64,000 nucleotides of DNA, taken from contig JACGWO010000008.1 in NCBI GenBank assembly GCA_034509735.1, forward strand, positions 16,131,864 through 16,195,863. Reading direction: 5' to 3'. Position 1 is the stretch's first letter. Every line of letters starts with the position of its first letter. Origin of the DNA: Sesamum alatum (Eukaryota > Streptophyta > Magnoliopsida > Lamiales > Pedaliaceae). Both the position numbers and the translations under genes were made by a program. Below the pieces are notes generated by a model that was not told where the DNA came from, made no database searches, and saw only the letters and a list, made by a program, of their open reading frames with translations. This document shows, one piece after another, positions 22,363 to 35,159 of this stretch.

Positions 22363-24300
22363 CAAGTTTGGATGTCGTGGTAATAGTACTTCAAAGCCAT
22401 GGTTGCAATGGATCGAAAGCTAGTAGACTTCAGGAACTCTGTTTTACAGCTCTCCCATATAACCTCTGCCTTAGCTTTGTCAGTGTTTGGATAATCGTTG
22501 ATGACCTCCCTCCTAGCCTCCTCTACTTCGTGATCCATGTCATGGATCACTTTCAACAGTTGCTCATCAGTAGTCCTATGCTCATTCGTCGGCGTATTAG
22601 CGTAGGTTTAAGCATCTTCCTTGGCTTGTGTGCTCCTTCTGTAGGTCCTCCGCCAATTGTTACATGCCCTCTAGCTCTCTGCAACCCTCTTTCTAGCATT
22701 CTCAAACAATGCACCCCTAGGCTACAGTTACCAAATACGTTTCTAATAAAAGCTCTTGCCTACATGAGAAGAATTGAAATAATCAAAGATAAGAAAAATA
22801 CTACATAGCTGCCTATCACAACAAGCCAACAAAGTGCCTACACATAGTCTTTCGAACCAACACAACCATAAACCAAACACTCAATGGGTAACATATAAAT
22901 ATAGAATTTAACATGCTCACTTGAGTAATATAGGAAAGAAAGAGAGCAACTGCCTGAGGAATATGGAGGTTCATGGGGGTGGAGCCCCTCGCTAGAACTC
23001 TATAATCGAGTCACCTCCCTCATCAAACACGATTGACTACTCCTCTTGGAGAGACCGGTTAAGAACGCACTTACCCCAATGGAAACACTCTTCTGGAGGG
23101 TGAGGAATTTGGGTGGCAACCCTTGGATGTGAGCGAGAACTAGAAAGTACCTACATGATGGTGGATCCTTCAGACGCATAAGTTCCATGAGCAAGATATC
23201 AGTAGGATGTTTGTCATGGGAAGAGTCCCCGGTTAGCGTAAAATTGTCAACAAGAGGACTATGCATGATTGAACACAAGGTAAGCGTAACCGTGTTCCAT
23301 TTTGGCCACCTGCTCCTAAAGCAAGTTCTTGACATTTGATCCATCAAAACAATAGGTGAAAATTCCAGTTCACAAAACTATATAATGACTAACAACTTAT
23401 CAACAGGAAAATAAGCAAGTCAAAGAGCTACACCAACATGCCACTACAACTCCACTATTTGGGGCTTAGGCCAAAATAAAACAACAAGCCAGGGTTAACC
23501 AACTTATGAGGGTTAAAATATCTCCCATTAAGATGATCTAAAAGGAGTTGATAAGCAGCAAGACGAGTGTGAGGCAAATATCTAGTGTATTTTGGAGAGG
23601 AATTGATCCAAGCAACAAGAAAAGTCCATGGTTCAAGAAGGGAACAAAGAAATACTATCTGTTCCACTCGTTCACAGAGGACTTGATTTTGAGAAATCGA
23701 GCATCCCCTTGGGTGGTGAAATAGAACAAATTCGGGGAATCTCACTTTAGGTGGAAAAAAGAATGAAATTGGGCAGCAGTAGGATCTTCGCCTAAGGACG
23801 CACCCGCATGACACCACTCACCAGTAGGCTTATAGACTTGGGCACAAACTAGTCCACAGGTGCCTTAAACAAGATAACCTTCTCAAAGAAGAAGTGAGGC
23901 ACATGGAATTGTAACCTAGCATTCACCTTAGCCATGTAGAAGCACATGTGACCCTCATGAGGATTATAAGGATGTTCCGTAGCTACTGAGACCCGGATCC
24001 AAAACATTGGAGGATCCTGAACCTCTCTCTAATCTCTCATCATTTTGTTTAATAAATTTTGATTGATAAACTGTATATCCTTATACCCCTCGATATTAAC
24101 CCATCTTCTTCTGTCACTCGTTTTTTTCCCTCTTTGTTATTTTCTTCCTCTCTGTCTTCACTACCCAACCTCTCATGCTAGGAAGCAAAGTCAAATAGGA
24201 GTGGGGATTTTAGTAGGAGTGCTCCATTCCTCTTAAGAGGTCAGGCACACTAGATTGACCATTATGTCCTCTACCGTTCACATATCTACACCCTCCAAAG

Positions 24301-25668
24301 AGGAAGACATTGAAAAACACTAAAGAAGAAGTAAATGAGATTATCTAAAAACTTGGGAAAGAGCTCTAAAGCTTGAAGAAAAATATGGAGAAAAATCAAG
24401 TGGAGCATAACAAACCTTCAAAAACAAAAGGAGAAGGTAAGTAAACGAATAGAGGAAGAAAGGCTCATCAAAGTATCTAAAATAACCTCAAACCCAGCCC
24501 TAGGAGAAGTAATCATACCTCTTACTTAGCCGCCTAATCAATGCACAAAAAATGGAGGGACAATCGCCTCTTTTAAACCTTGCCCGCTAGAGATTTTTGA
24601 TGCCAAGACTCCTTGTGTCATTTGCGCTTGAACTACAAATTATGAAGAAGATTAGGCTTTATCTCCATTACGCGTTGCCAATTCAGCGCTAAATCACATA
24701 ATTATATTATCTTTTCCTTTTTGATAAACTTCAGGCCAGAGAAATAAACAAATATAAGAAAATGGAAAACAACCCAGCATGGTTGACTACCCTCTTATCC
24801 CAACATGACATAGTCCCACTCACAACAACATAATAGAAATGCTACAAATTCAGGTAAAGCCCTTCCATCAGCAGGAACAGATGAAACTCGACAAGACAAG
24901 AACTCTACGCTATCACTCCATACAAGTATACATTACTAGAATTGGAGGGAGTGATGATACCTCGGGTATCCATTTTGTAAATCCCAAAAGAATTAGCCAG
25001 TTCAATTGACACAAGAGTCTAAGCCCAGTTAAGGTTAAATCAGTAGACCAAAATGCAGAAAGCCTAAAGAGCAAAGGACCCCTCCAACCTAGCTGAAACT
25101 TGCTGGCAGGATCGAGCTAGTCCAGGTCCAAGTTCCGTCTGTTGGTCCCATAACCAGCTAGCTAACACATTAGTAACATACCATAACTCGAATAACATGT
25201 TAACACAAGGACACATTGACACAGAGTAAGCCTATAGTTGTAACTTTCTGGATAAGGCCAACACGTAACTATTTCCACCTAAATTGGCTACTTTCGTGCT
25301 GATGTCGCAGGTTCTATTCCTCGTCGCAAGAAACACGAGTGATATGGTGTATAATGGACTAATAATATCTCATAAAAATAGACTTCTCAAGGAATCTAGA
25401 CATATCTAAAATGTGCTTATCCGTCTTCCCATTTCTAGCATTCGACTCCTATGAATAAGGATCTAGGTAGGTCAAGGGAGGTAGCTTCACTTTGACTCTT
25501 CACAAGAATTTCTACTTAGTTTCAGCTTACTTATGTTCATTACTTTGCAAAACCTATCATTTTCATAATCCCATACACCCTTCACACAATTTGTCTCTTC
25601 CCCTTATGATTTGCATATATTTTATAAGTATTCTTGCTTTAATCTTCATTAAGATAGTTACTAAGTTA
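24301..25668. other. Probable retroelement-derived spacer, no gene
   Basis: Moderate AT content with no long open frame. On the minus strand it leads into the gag-like pseudogene, so it may be that element's 5' leader and LTR. I did not find a matching repeat on the far side. Confidence 0.4.
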
Positions 25669-27882
25669 TGTTAGAATAGGTGACCAGAAAGCCAATAGGT
25701 TTGGCATTTTGTAACCTATTTGACAACTTGATGTAATATAATATTATGTAATGAATAATATGAGTATTCATTACCATTGGTACTTTCTTTGTTGTACTCA
25801 TTTTTCATATGGTAAATACTGTTTTACATATATCACAACAAAGCCAACAGACCATGGTTAACAACTCATGCAGTTGGGTCACGCATTGGATGGTGGTTAT
25901 GAAACCAACTGATAAAGAGTTGGGTCTGAAACATTCAAATCGAGGACCTCGAGACAGGACATCGAGAGTCCTATAGAGACTTGCACCAAGAGTCGTATTC
26001 ATTGGATGACTGCTGTGTTTCATTGGAGATAGGCATGGGACGCCTATACGATCTTGGTGGGTTGGTCCACTGGGATCGAGCCGACTGAACTGACTTGCGG
26101 GCATCATCATATGGAAGCCTTGGAGGCTTGGTTGGTATGATTGAATTTTCCCGGTTCCGATAGTACAGATATTGTCCTCAGACTTGAGGAACCATGACAG
26201 TCACGTGCATACGATGGTTGTATCTTGGATCTGGCGAGAGGTGGTCATTTTGTAAGATGATCATTATAAGCCTTGTCCAGTGCAGTCAGAATGTGTAGCA
26301 GGGATGGTGGGTTTCAAGAAGAGGATATGTCCCCTGTCAGTATGTGACAGAGGTATCTCCTATGCACTCGGAGACACGTTCATGCTGCTTAAACTTGTGA
26401 CCACAGTGGTTGGTCGAATAGGAAATGGTTTCTTATATCGATGTAACGAGGCATACGTAGTCTTGAGTATTAAGCATAGATGCCTAGTCAAGGATGGAAA
26501 ACGACGTCCAATTCCATAATTAGACTAAGGGCGGGATACGGTAGACGGAAGGACCGTACCCGTACGGGATCGGCGCCTAAATATTCATGCCAACATTCAC
26601 TTAGTTTCTAGTGCCATGGACCGTTGCTATATGGCCACCCATGGTAACGGGCTCCTGTTGGACACGGGCCCAAGTCTAGCTAAGGGTGAACCTAAAGGGT
26701 CACACACAAATCACCAAGGAGGTGGAGAAATTGACCTGGAGTCAATTTTAGAGGAAAATGAGTAATTGGATTATTCAAGGGATTGTCCATTGGATGGACG
26801 GGCCGGTATTATATCGGGCCCTCGTTTTAATCGGTAAATAGGATTTATTGGTTAATGTAGAGATTTAAAGATTGGATCTTTTAATTGGATTAAAAGATTA
26901 ATGGGAATTATTTAAGTGGACCTTGAACTAAATGGAATGTAATTTTGGGCTCGTTGTAATTGGATTACAATGAAACCCGGTCCATTAAATTTTGGCCCAA
27001 GAGGTGTATGAATTCCTTTTTAGAATGAGAAGAAGTTGGACTTCTTCCCAAACTAGTATGGCCGAAAATTACATCTCCTGGAGGTGTAAAAATCGGCTAT
27101 ACATGGCCTTGGTGAAGTTGAGTTGTCCCTTTTGGTAAGGGACAAATCAATTCCAATCAAGTCTCTCTCATTTGGTATGATTAAATCATACCTTATGAGA
27201 TGGTAGGCTTGATTGATGAATTAGTGGGATTGATTAGAATGTATCTAGACATCCTTGGATGAACCTAGGCACATTCCAATAATCACATTAATTTTGTATA
27301 TATATGAGTAGATACTATCATCAAAGGAAGAGAATTACATTTCATCTTTTTCTAGGAAAAAGAAGAGATATACACCTCACATTTTCCTCTCAATTTTCGG
27401 CGCCCTCTCTCTACTCTCATACTATCCCTTTGTTCTTCATTTGATCTTGGACCATCTTGAAAAATAAAGTTAGTTCAAGAAAAGACACTAATTCAATAGT
27501 GTTCTAGTTTCTTGAACCATGTCCTCTAGATCCATTTTTCTCTAGCAAGAAAAACGTGATCTTTTCCGGTGTGGTGTGGACTTCTATAGAGAGTTTATAC
27601 TTTTGAACTTAGTGGACATATTTGGAGAGGAACAACTCTTGTAGTCGTGCAAGGAAAATCAACTACAAAGGTAATCTTTGGTTTTACATCATTGTAGTTA
27701 TTTTCTACATCGATGCTCTATGTGACATATACGTTTTTATATTATCATATCCTACATCGAACGCCCGGTTGAGCACCCAAGGGTACACCCCTTGGGATTT
27801 GGTATTATTGTTTTAGTTTATGCACTATTTCGATTCTCACACTTACGTTCGCGCTCACAGGCGGATCCGCTTGTCCCCTTCA
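25669..27882 (+). repeat. Large LTR, copy 1 (plus orientation), 2.2 kb
   Basis: Starts TGTTAGAATAGGTGACC and ends CCCCTTCA. A primer site follows two bases later. The same start and body recur at 31303-33318 and, inverted, at 29710-33867. There is no coding sequence. The length and empty body fit the large LTRs of LARD-type (large retrotransposon derivative) elements. Confidence 0.85.
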
Positions 27883-27884
27883 AG

Positions 27885-27896
27885 TGGTATTAGAGC
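27885..27896 (+). other. Primer binding site, tRNA-Met type
   Basis: TGGTATTAGAGC, one base different from TGGTATCAGAGC, directly downstream of the LTR at 25669-27882. Confidence 0.8.
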
Positions 27897-29696
27897 CCGG
27901 TTCGGCGTAAGGAGCATAGATTTATGTGCTTGGCATGTACAACTTGCTTTTACGGTTTTACGATTCACACAGAAAAATGATTTGTGGGAGGTAACCTATA
28001 CCATTCTCATCCAATGAGATCCCCAAGATATTTTGTCTCGCCTCTTCACATGATCCCAAGGACTCCAAGCGAATCATGTGACTTAGCGTTAGGCCCGACC
28101 CATCAACCAAATGAATATCTCAACTATCGCCCCACACAACTCGTGAGACAGGGAAATAGGAGCTATTCCATTCGTTCACAATAACAGTGCAGCTTTCTTC
28201 CATTCCAAACGTGCCACGACTCGTGAGACCATGAATGGGTGAAAGTAGCTTCCTCACTACATTGTTATGGATGGAAGGCCTAATCAAACTATTTGATTTA
28301 ATTCCATTTTGGGCCTAATATTTACTTGGACCATCCAAGTGAGAGTTAATAATATATTAAGACCAAGACCTCATCATTATTAGTATTTTGCATGCTCAAA
28401 TTTTATACATATAATGTAATACGATGCATTCCAAACACACCATACATCAAAGTATAAAAAACATAAGCACATGAAAAATAAGCCTAGCACACCCCTATTA
28501 GGACGATCACAAGCCCGTTCCTAAGTGATCCACTGAGCTCGTAGTTGATCTATGGTCAATCTAGGGTAGGTCTACACTATTACAATTTTTACATCCCATT
28601 ATCATACTAATGGGCCTTGTAAATCCTTCTTTATTCTTCTTCGGCCTTCCGTCCTGGGCTCCGTCTAAAGGACCTCTTTTCGGCCTTCATCTCTATGGAA
28701 GCTTACATTTATTTTCAACAACTAAATAGATTCTCACATGATAATCTACACTCATTACAACTGAAATGAAACCCCAATCAGAAGTTGGGGGGAGTACATT
28801 TAAAGAGAGAAAGCAAGTCTTATTATTCCAAGGCTAAAAATGATAGAAGGAATAAAAAAACAAAGACGCACGTAGGCCTCACCCAACATAAAATAAACCA
28901 TACATAGGTCAATGGGCTTTGTGATCATCCATATTGTTTATCCAATAAACAACAATTACACATTTATATCAAATATAAACATGCACACCAAATAAATACA
29001 TCCCATGCATTTATTAATAGATATTCAATATCTAAAACCATAAACATAGTAAAATGCAGAAAATACCATTTTTAAAATGCCATTAAAAAGATGGATATCA
29101 ACCCTACATCCAATGTACAATTTTTTTTTGTTTAGATACCATTTCCAAAATAAACTAAGGCGTGAAATAATTTTAGAAAAATCCAATTTAACTAAAATTA
29201 AAATATGACAAAATTAATCATTTCAGAAAATTAGTAGAAAATACAGAAAATCAAAATTTTCAAAAAAAATAGTGCAAAACGGCCCAGCCATTCAGGCCGG
29301 TAGACGGCTGGCCGCACGCGCGCGCGCACAGCACTGCGCACATAGTGTGCTGCGCACGCCCGCGCACGCGCAAACCACTGCCTGCGCGCGCCCTGCTGGC
29401 CAGTAACCGGCCGGCAGGTGCAGTGGGCAGACGGCTGCTGTGCCGTTTTTCAGAATTTATTTTTTTAAAAAAAAAATTCTTCTACAAAGCTGAAATATAA
29501 AAATTCATTTATTGAAAATCCAATTCACAAAAATTCATAGATATCCATAATTTTAACAACAAAATTAACACATATTCTCTACACATATTATCATGCTTTA
29601 AAGCCATAAATCATGTTTTTCATAAGCAATTTAAACACGTTCTTCATGCTTAGCACATAATAAAATATTAATCCTATAGCCACAACACTGAACCAG
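27897..29696. other. Non-coding interior between two opposed large LTRs
   Basis: About 1.8 kb with no retroviral domain. It contains a sharp GC-rich patch at about 29280-29445 with alternating CG runs, inside otherwise AT-rich DNA. Most of it reads as leader or interior of the minus-strand element; only the first 100 bases or so clearly belong to the plus-strand LTR. Confidence 0.55.
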
Positions 29697-29708
29697 GCTC
29701 TGATACTA
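29697..29708 (-). other. Primer binding site (minus), tRNA-Met type
   Basis: On the minus strand TAGTATCAGAGC, one base from TGGTATCAGAGC, adjacent to the inner end of the LTR at 29710-33867. It faces the primer site at 27885. Confidence 0.75.
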
Positions 29709-31302
29709 CTGAAAGAATCGGGTACGACACAGAAAACGCAACGAAAGCGAAAAAACCGTAATTTAAGACATAACTTTAAACGGGTTCAAAGGGGTGTTCT
29801 CTTTGAAGTTCCCAAGCGTTCGGTGCATGTCAAAGCATAAATAAATAGAAGAAGAATGCTAGACATGTGGCTAAAGGAAGTAAACAAAAAGATACGTATA
29901 ATGTAAATAGAAACCAACCTTTTGTTTACTACACGTAGAACCAGTACTAGCATTGTTCCCTTTTCGTTTCTCCTTCCGTTCGCTTGAGGATTCAACGTAG
30001 AAATCCTCTAAGTATTGTCCACACCACACTATGGAATAATACTCTAATCTATTGCTAGATAGAAATAGAGAAATGAAGAAGAAACACTTCCAAAACAACA
30101 CTATAGTTTAGTGCCTTTTAGAATATTTTTAGTTCAATCCTTTCCAAAAAGTATGAACATAAAAAGAAGAAAATTTGCAGAGATTTTAGAGTATTTTTGG
30201 CTGAAAATTTCGTGCAAGTATGGTATGAGAGCATGAGAGATAATTGTTGTGTGTTGTATGTTTTTCAGTGTTTGCAATTCAAACACAAGCTACCTCCAAG
30301 GTAACCTCTACACACGCATGCACATTCTTTTCTCCATGAACCATCATGGCCTTCATATGTGGAGGAGTTGAAACTCCTCCTCAACTTGCTCCAACCTCTA
30401 GAGCTTGGACTTCAAGCCATGGACCAATTCTGATCGGTTTTGATTTAACCAAATTAAATCAAGACCAACCAAGATCCATAGGTTCCAAATTAATCCAATT
30501 AATTTTAAACCTTATTGAAATCCAATTAAATAAAAATAAGCTCAACACTAATTAATTGATCCAATCAATTAATTAAACCAAAATTGATAAATTAATCCAA
30601 TTAATTTAAAGATTCTTAATCCAATTAATTAATTATTGGACCATCCATCAAATGAATTTCTCAATAAAAGATCCAATCATTTATTTTCTCCTTGAATTAA
30701 TTTAATCCAATTAAATTAATTCGTTTCTTCTAGAATTAATTCCAAATTAATTCTACGAACCCCATAGAGATTTGTGTGTGACTCATTAGGTTCACCCTCA
30801 ACTAGGCAATTGGTCAATTAAATCCAATTTAATTAATTATTTTCCAATTAACCATTAATCGGAAAAACGTCCGTCACCATGGGTGGCCGTCTAGCAACGG
30901 TCCATGGCACTAGAGACTAGGTGAATGTTGGCGTGAACATTTAGGCTCTCGAGTTCCATAAGAACACGGTCCTTCCATCATCCATCTCCCAGTCTAAGTC
31001 TAGGGCATAGAATTGGGCGTCGGTTCCCATCCTGGACTAGACAACTATGCTCTATAACTCGAGACGCACTTGCTCTATTGATCAACGTAGGAAACCATTT
31101 ACTACTCGACCAATCGTTGTGGCCACAGACTCAAACATCTTAAACTGTCTCAGAGCGCATAGGAGACTCGACTGTCATATACTGATAGGTGACGGATCCT
31201 ATCTTGGAATCCATCATCCTCAATACATATTCCGGCTGCACTGGATAAGGCTTATAATGAATGTATCCCAAATACGAATATCTCTTGCCAGATCCTAGAT
31301 AT

Positions 31303-32794
31303 TGTTAGAATAGGTGACCGTGAAGCCAATCACATTAGGCTTGTGTAACCTATTTCTGACGATATGGTGTTTAAATAAAGATTATGAATAGAAGTGATAT
31401 TCATATGTGGCATTAATACTTCTTTTGTGTTCACTTACTGCTTTATATTATAAACTGTTCAATGCACAAACAAAGCCTACAGACCCAAAGGTTAATCCAA
31501 GAAACTAGACTGCGCATAGGATGGCAAGCCATGAAATCAATTTTTGTGGATCGGTCTGAAATACCCCAAGTCGAAGGACCTCAAGATAGGGTATCGAGAG
31601 TCCGTTTGGGACTTGCACTAAGCGATTGCAGTCGCATTTCATCGACAAGTGACGAGGGTCGTCCATGCAATGTTAGTGGGTTAGCCAACTCGGTGTCGGC
31701 TGACTGAGGTGACTCGTGGGAGTCATATGGAGAACCTCGAGTGGGTTGGTCGGTATGACTTGGATTCCCGGTTCCGACAGTGCGGATTTGGTCCTCGGAC
31801 TTGAGGGACTATTGTGGTCACATACGCACCATGCATGTATCTTAGATTTGGCAAGAGGCTACCAAGTCGAGAGACTCGGTTGTCATAAGCCCTATCTAGT
31901 GCAGTCAAGGTGTGTAATGTGAACAGTAGGTCCTAATAGAGGACCTGTCTCCTGTCAAAAGGATTGACAGTGATGTCTCACTTACACTCTGAGACTCGTC
32001 TTCCAGTAAATCTATGGCCATAGTGACTGAACAGTGGGATGAGATCCCTATGACGTTTGGTGTGGACGAGCCAAGGCTTTAGTCAATAATGGGTGTCGAC
32101 ATCTAAGGTTCACACCCTAGACTATAGTTGTGAGATGGTAGACGGAAGGACAAGCGTACTAAAGAACCTAAACGTTCACGTCATAATATTCACCTAGTCT
32201 CTAGTGTCATGTATAGTTGCTAGACGGCCACCCATGGTGACGGAGGAATTCCCATCATAGGATGATTGAAAATTCGGCCAAGTCGAGCTGAGGGTGAACC
32301 TAAAGAGGCACACACAATCCACCGGTAACGGAGGAATTAATTTGGAATTAATTCAGGGAGATAGAACGATTTAATTAGATTAAATCGGTTCCCTTTTCTT
32401 GGATTATTAATTCTTTTAATTAGATTAAATGGAATTAACTAATAAATAGAATTTATTAGAATTAAGAAAATGGGCTCAAAATAATTATTTTATTATTAAA
32501 AGCCCAATGGATTATTTTAAATTAGATTTAAATATTCCACAAAATCCATCAAGTGATGGACGGACGAGATTGAATGGAAAGATGAAGAGCCAAGATTAGA
32601 GTTTAACTTAGTCTTTAGCCTAAGTTGACTAGGATTGACTAGGTCAAAATCCTAATCAACCTATGCCTCTTAATGAGAGTTTGAATAGGAATAGGAGAAT
32701 TCCTTTCCTATAAATTCTAATACACACACACACACACAAGGTGATCATCTCATGCACATACAAACACACACACACACACACGCACGCACGACAC

Positions 32795-32840
<46 letters not shown>

Positions 32841-33318
32841 CCCTTCCTCTCTTCACTCCAAGATTAGTCTGGTTCCTTGTCTTTAATACAAGTGAACTCT
32901 AGGCAAATCGATCACGTTAACTCATAATGCTAGATCGATTTGTCCTCCCATATTCTTCTTGATTTCTTGCTAGAATGGGGATCAAGATCCGGTGGATTGC
33001 GTGGACGATTTAGAGGATTCCTAACTTGGAATCTTGCTGGCAAAACGTAGAACAACGCGTGTAGCGGAACGAAGAAAACTACAACAGGTATGTCACGTTC
33101 CTTACGTGTTTCTTTCGTTGCAACCCTATGGCCACCATGAACAATTGCATGTTTTATATTTCTTATTCATGAGATACACCAAACCCCCGGGAGGTTTAAG
33201 GGAACACCCCTTGAACGTGTATTTTAATTACGTTTAAAGCATGTTTAAATTTTTATGTTTTTAATTGTCGCGCTTCCGCATTTGCGCTCCCTCCCAGGAC
33301 GATCCACGCTCGCTTTCA
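31303..33318 (+). mobile_element. Solo LTR of the large-LTR family
   Basis: A 2.0-kb LTR starting TGTTAGAATAGGTGACC and ending CTTTCA. It is flanked on both sides by the identical pentamer GATAT (31298-31302 and 33319-33323). No primer site or interior follows. This is the product of recombination between the two LTRs of a complete insertion. It sits in opposite orientation inside an older LTR of the same family. Confidence 0.9.
32721..32837 (+). repeat. (CA)n and (CT)n microsatellites in the solo LTR
   Basis: Two short CA runs (about 32721-32738 and 32764-32780) are followed by a CT run to about 32837. They lie just upstream of the LTR's 3' end. Confidence 0.85.
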
Positions 33319-33867
33319 GATATAGTCATCATATGCATGTGACTGCCATGATTCCTCAAGTCCGAGGACTAATCTAGTAATATCAGAGTCAGGAATGTCA
33401 GTCATACCGACCAAGCCTCCAAGGCTTTCATATGATGATTCCCCCGAGTCAGTTCAGTTAGTTAACACCCTTGTCAACTAACCCATTAATATTGCGTAGA
33501 CGTCCAACGTCTGTCACCGAGAAATACAACACTCATCCAATGAATGCAATCATTAGTACAAGTCTCTACAGGACCCTCGATGCCCTGTCTCGAGGTCCTC
33601 GAGTTGGAACATTTCAAACCAACCCTCAAAAGTTGGTTTCATAGTTGTCATCTAATACGCAGCCCAACGACATGGGTTATCCAATTGGTCTGTGGGCATT
33701 TGTTGTGACGTTAAAACACCGTTTAACGTAATCAGTAAGCACAACAAACACATAGTGCCACAAATGAATACTTACTATATTCATCAAGTCAATATTACTC
33801 TAATAAAGATTGCTAAATAGTACTCAAATCGCCGATCCAATTGGCTTTTTGGTCAACTATTCTAATA

Positions 33868-34770
33868 GATGGCTTTAGTAGGGCAACTTGGACATTTCTC
33901 CTTAAACGCAAAACACAAGTGATCCATACCGTAACCACTTTCTTCAAACAAATTGACACACAATTCAGTGCAAAAATAAAGAAAATCATGATGGACAATG
34001 GGACTAAATTTGTGAATACATCATGAAATGCTCTATTCTCTTCCTTAGGCATTATACATCAAAAAACTTGCTCCCATACACCTCAGCAAAACGGTGTGGT
34101 GGAGAGGAAATATAACATATTCTTGAGGTGGCTAGAGCCCTAGTTTTTCAATCTTCTACACCTATAAAATTCAGGAGGGAAGCTATTCCTGCAGCCACTT
34201 ATGTAATCAATCGTTTACCTTCATCCATCCTAAATTGGAAGTCTCCTTTCGAGCTTCTTTATGGTAAAACTTCTTCCTACCTTCATCTTAGCTTCTTTGG
34301 TTGCTTATGATTTGCAGCAAAAGTGCAGGAACATAAACAAAAATTTGACAAACGAGTTCGCAACTCCGTCACACTCTTTGCCTACTCCGATGCTAACTGG
34401 GCATCTTGCCTTGATTCCCCAAGGTCTACCTCCAGTTTTTGCATCTTTCTTGGCTCTTCTCGCGTCTCTTGGAAGACTAAGAAGCAGCCTATGGTCTCCT
34501 GGTCATCTGCCGAGGCGGATTACCGCAGTATGGCATCTATGGTTTGCGAATTACTTCAGGCTACCCCAGCTTTCCATTCCTTTCTTCGGTGATAATAGAG
34601 CAGCCCTCCACATCACTGTCAATCCCGTTTTTCACGAACGCACCAAGCATCTTTACATCAATTATCACTTGGTGCGGGATCAATACAAGCTCGGTTTCAT
34701 CCAGCCCTCTCACATTCGTGGTACTGCCCAGCCTGCTGATGTTTTCACGAAGTCTCTTTGTTTGTGACTT
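33868..34770 (+). pseudogene. Copia pol remnant: integrase fused to RNase H
   Basis: Integrase core pieces (DGFSRATWTFLLKRK, then TPQQNGVVERK) run to about 34310 (FELLYGKTSSYLHLSFFG). The sequence then passes directly into RNase H (FAYSDANWASCLDSPRST, SWSSAEADYRSMA, DNRAALHI, ADVFTKSL). The entire reverse transcriptase has been deleted at about 34320. The 5' part of the element is lost at the border with the large LTR. Stops and frame changes confirm it is dead. Confidence 0.88.
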
Positions 34771-34823
34771 TATTCGTTTCTTGTCCAAGTTGGGCTTGGT
34801 TCCCCAAGCTCCACCTTGGGGGC

Positions 34824-35159
34824 TGTAGAAGTGTGGTGATGGTGATGATGATGATGATGTCGAAAATGCAGCAGCAAGTCATCAAGTACTTCTGCTCTTA
34901 TTTAAGTTGTACAGCAAAGTCGTATATTTTGTATTTTATATTTTTTTCTTAGTCAGAAACGTTTCTTCAGTTTTTAGTTATACACATTGGATGCCAACTG
35001 TATTAGTCAGTTAGGATAGTTACAACCACTTTACTCTTCCAGCTCCTTGTATATAAGCCACAGTGAGATCATCTTCTTCAATCATCAGAAAATGAGATCT
35101 TTTGCTCGAAATATTTCAGCTATTGAATTTACTTGCTTTCAGTTCTTTCAATTTTCACA
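34824..35159 (+). repeat. 3' LTR of the copia remnant
   Basis: The polypurine tract CCACCTTGGGGGC (34811-34823) is followed by TGTAGAAG, and the segment ends TTTTCACA at 35159. A TATA-like TTGTATATAAGCC lies near 35046. Its 5' partner is not in this window. Confidence 0.75.

Larger units (their letters stand above)
18560..24300 (-). pseudogene. Degenerate plant gag-like gene, split by a nested element
   Basis: Read on the minus strand, pieces resemble the plant family annotated as putative gypsy-type transposase (Transposase_28-like), an N-terminal gag-like protein of large retroelements. About 24000-23880 carries EHPYNPHEGHMCFYMAKVNA, about 23580-23460 carries LAAYQLLLDHLNGRYF, and about 22556-22370 carries DKAKAEVIWESC and IATMALKYYYHD. 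The sequence is then interrupted by the copia derivative at 18915-22362, and 18914-18560 appears to continue the same gene (REEIIPKS, RRPQAKRQ). Stops and frameshifts are many. The family name is inferred from memory of similar proteins and is the weakest part of the call. Confidence 0.5.
29710..33867 (-). repeat. Large LTR, copy 2 (minus orientation), split by a solo LTR
   Basis: Reverse complement of the 25669-27882 family. Its 3' end lies at 29710 (GATTCTTTCA on the minus strand) and its 5' end at about 33867, where the terminal bases read TATTAGAATAG instead of TGTTAGAATAG. The stretch 31303-33318 is a later insertion. Without that insertion and its duplicated GATAT, the LTR is about 2.14 kb, close to copy 1. 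Confidence 0.82.

Noticed and set aside
27885..27896. tRNA-Met-like sequence
   Set aside because: Only the 12-base primer-binding match is present; there is no cloverleaf, so it is not a tRNA gene. The same holds for 572-585 and 29697-29708.
29280..29445. CpG-island promoter
   Set aside because: The patch lies inside retroelement interior with no gene start nearby; a structural or repeat origin is more likely.
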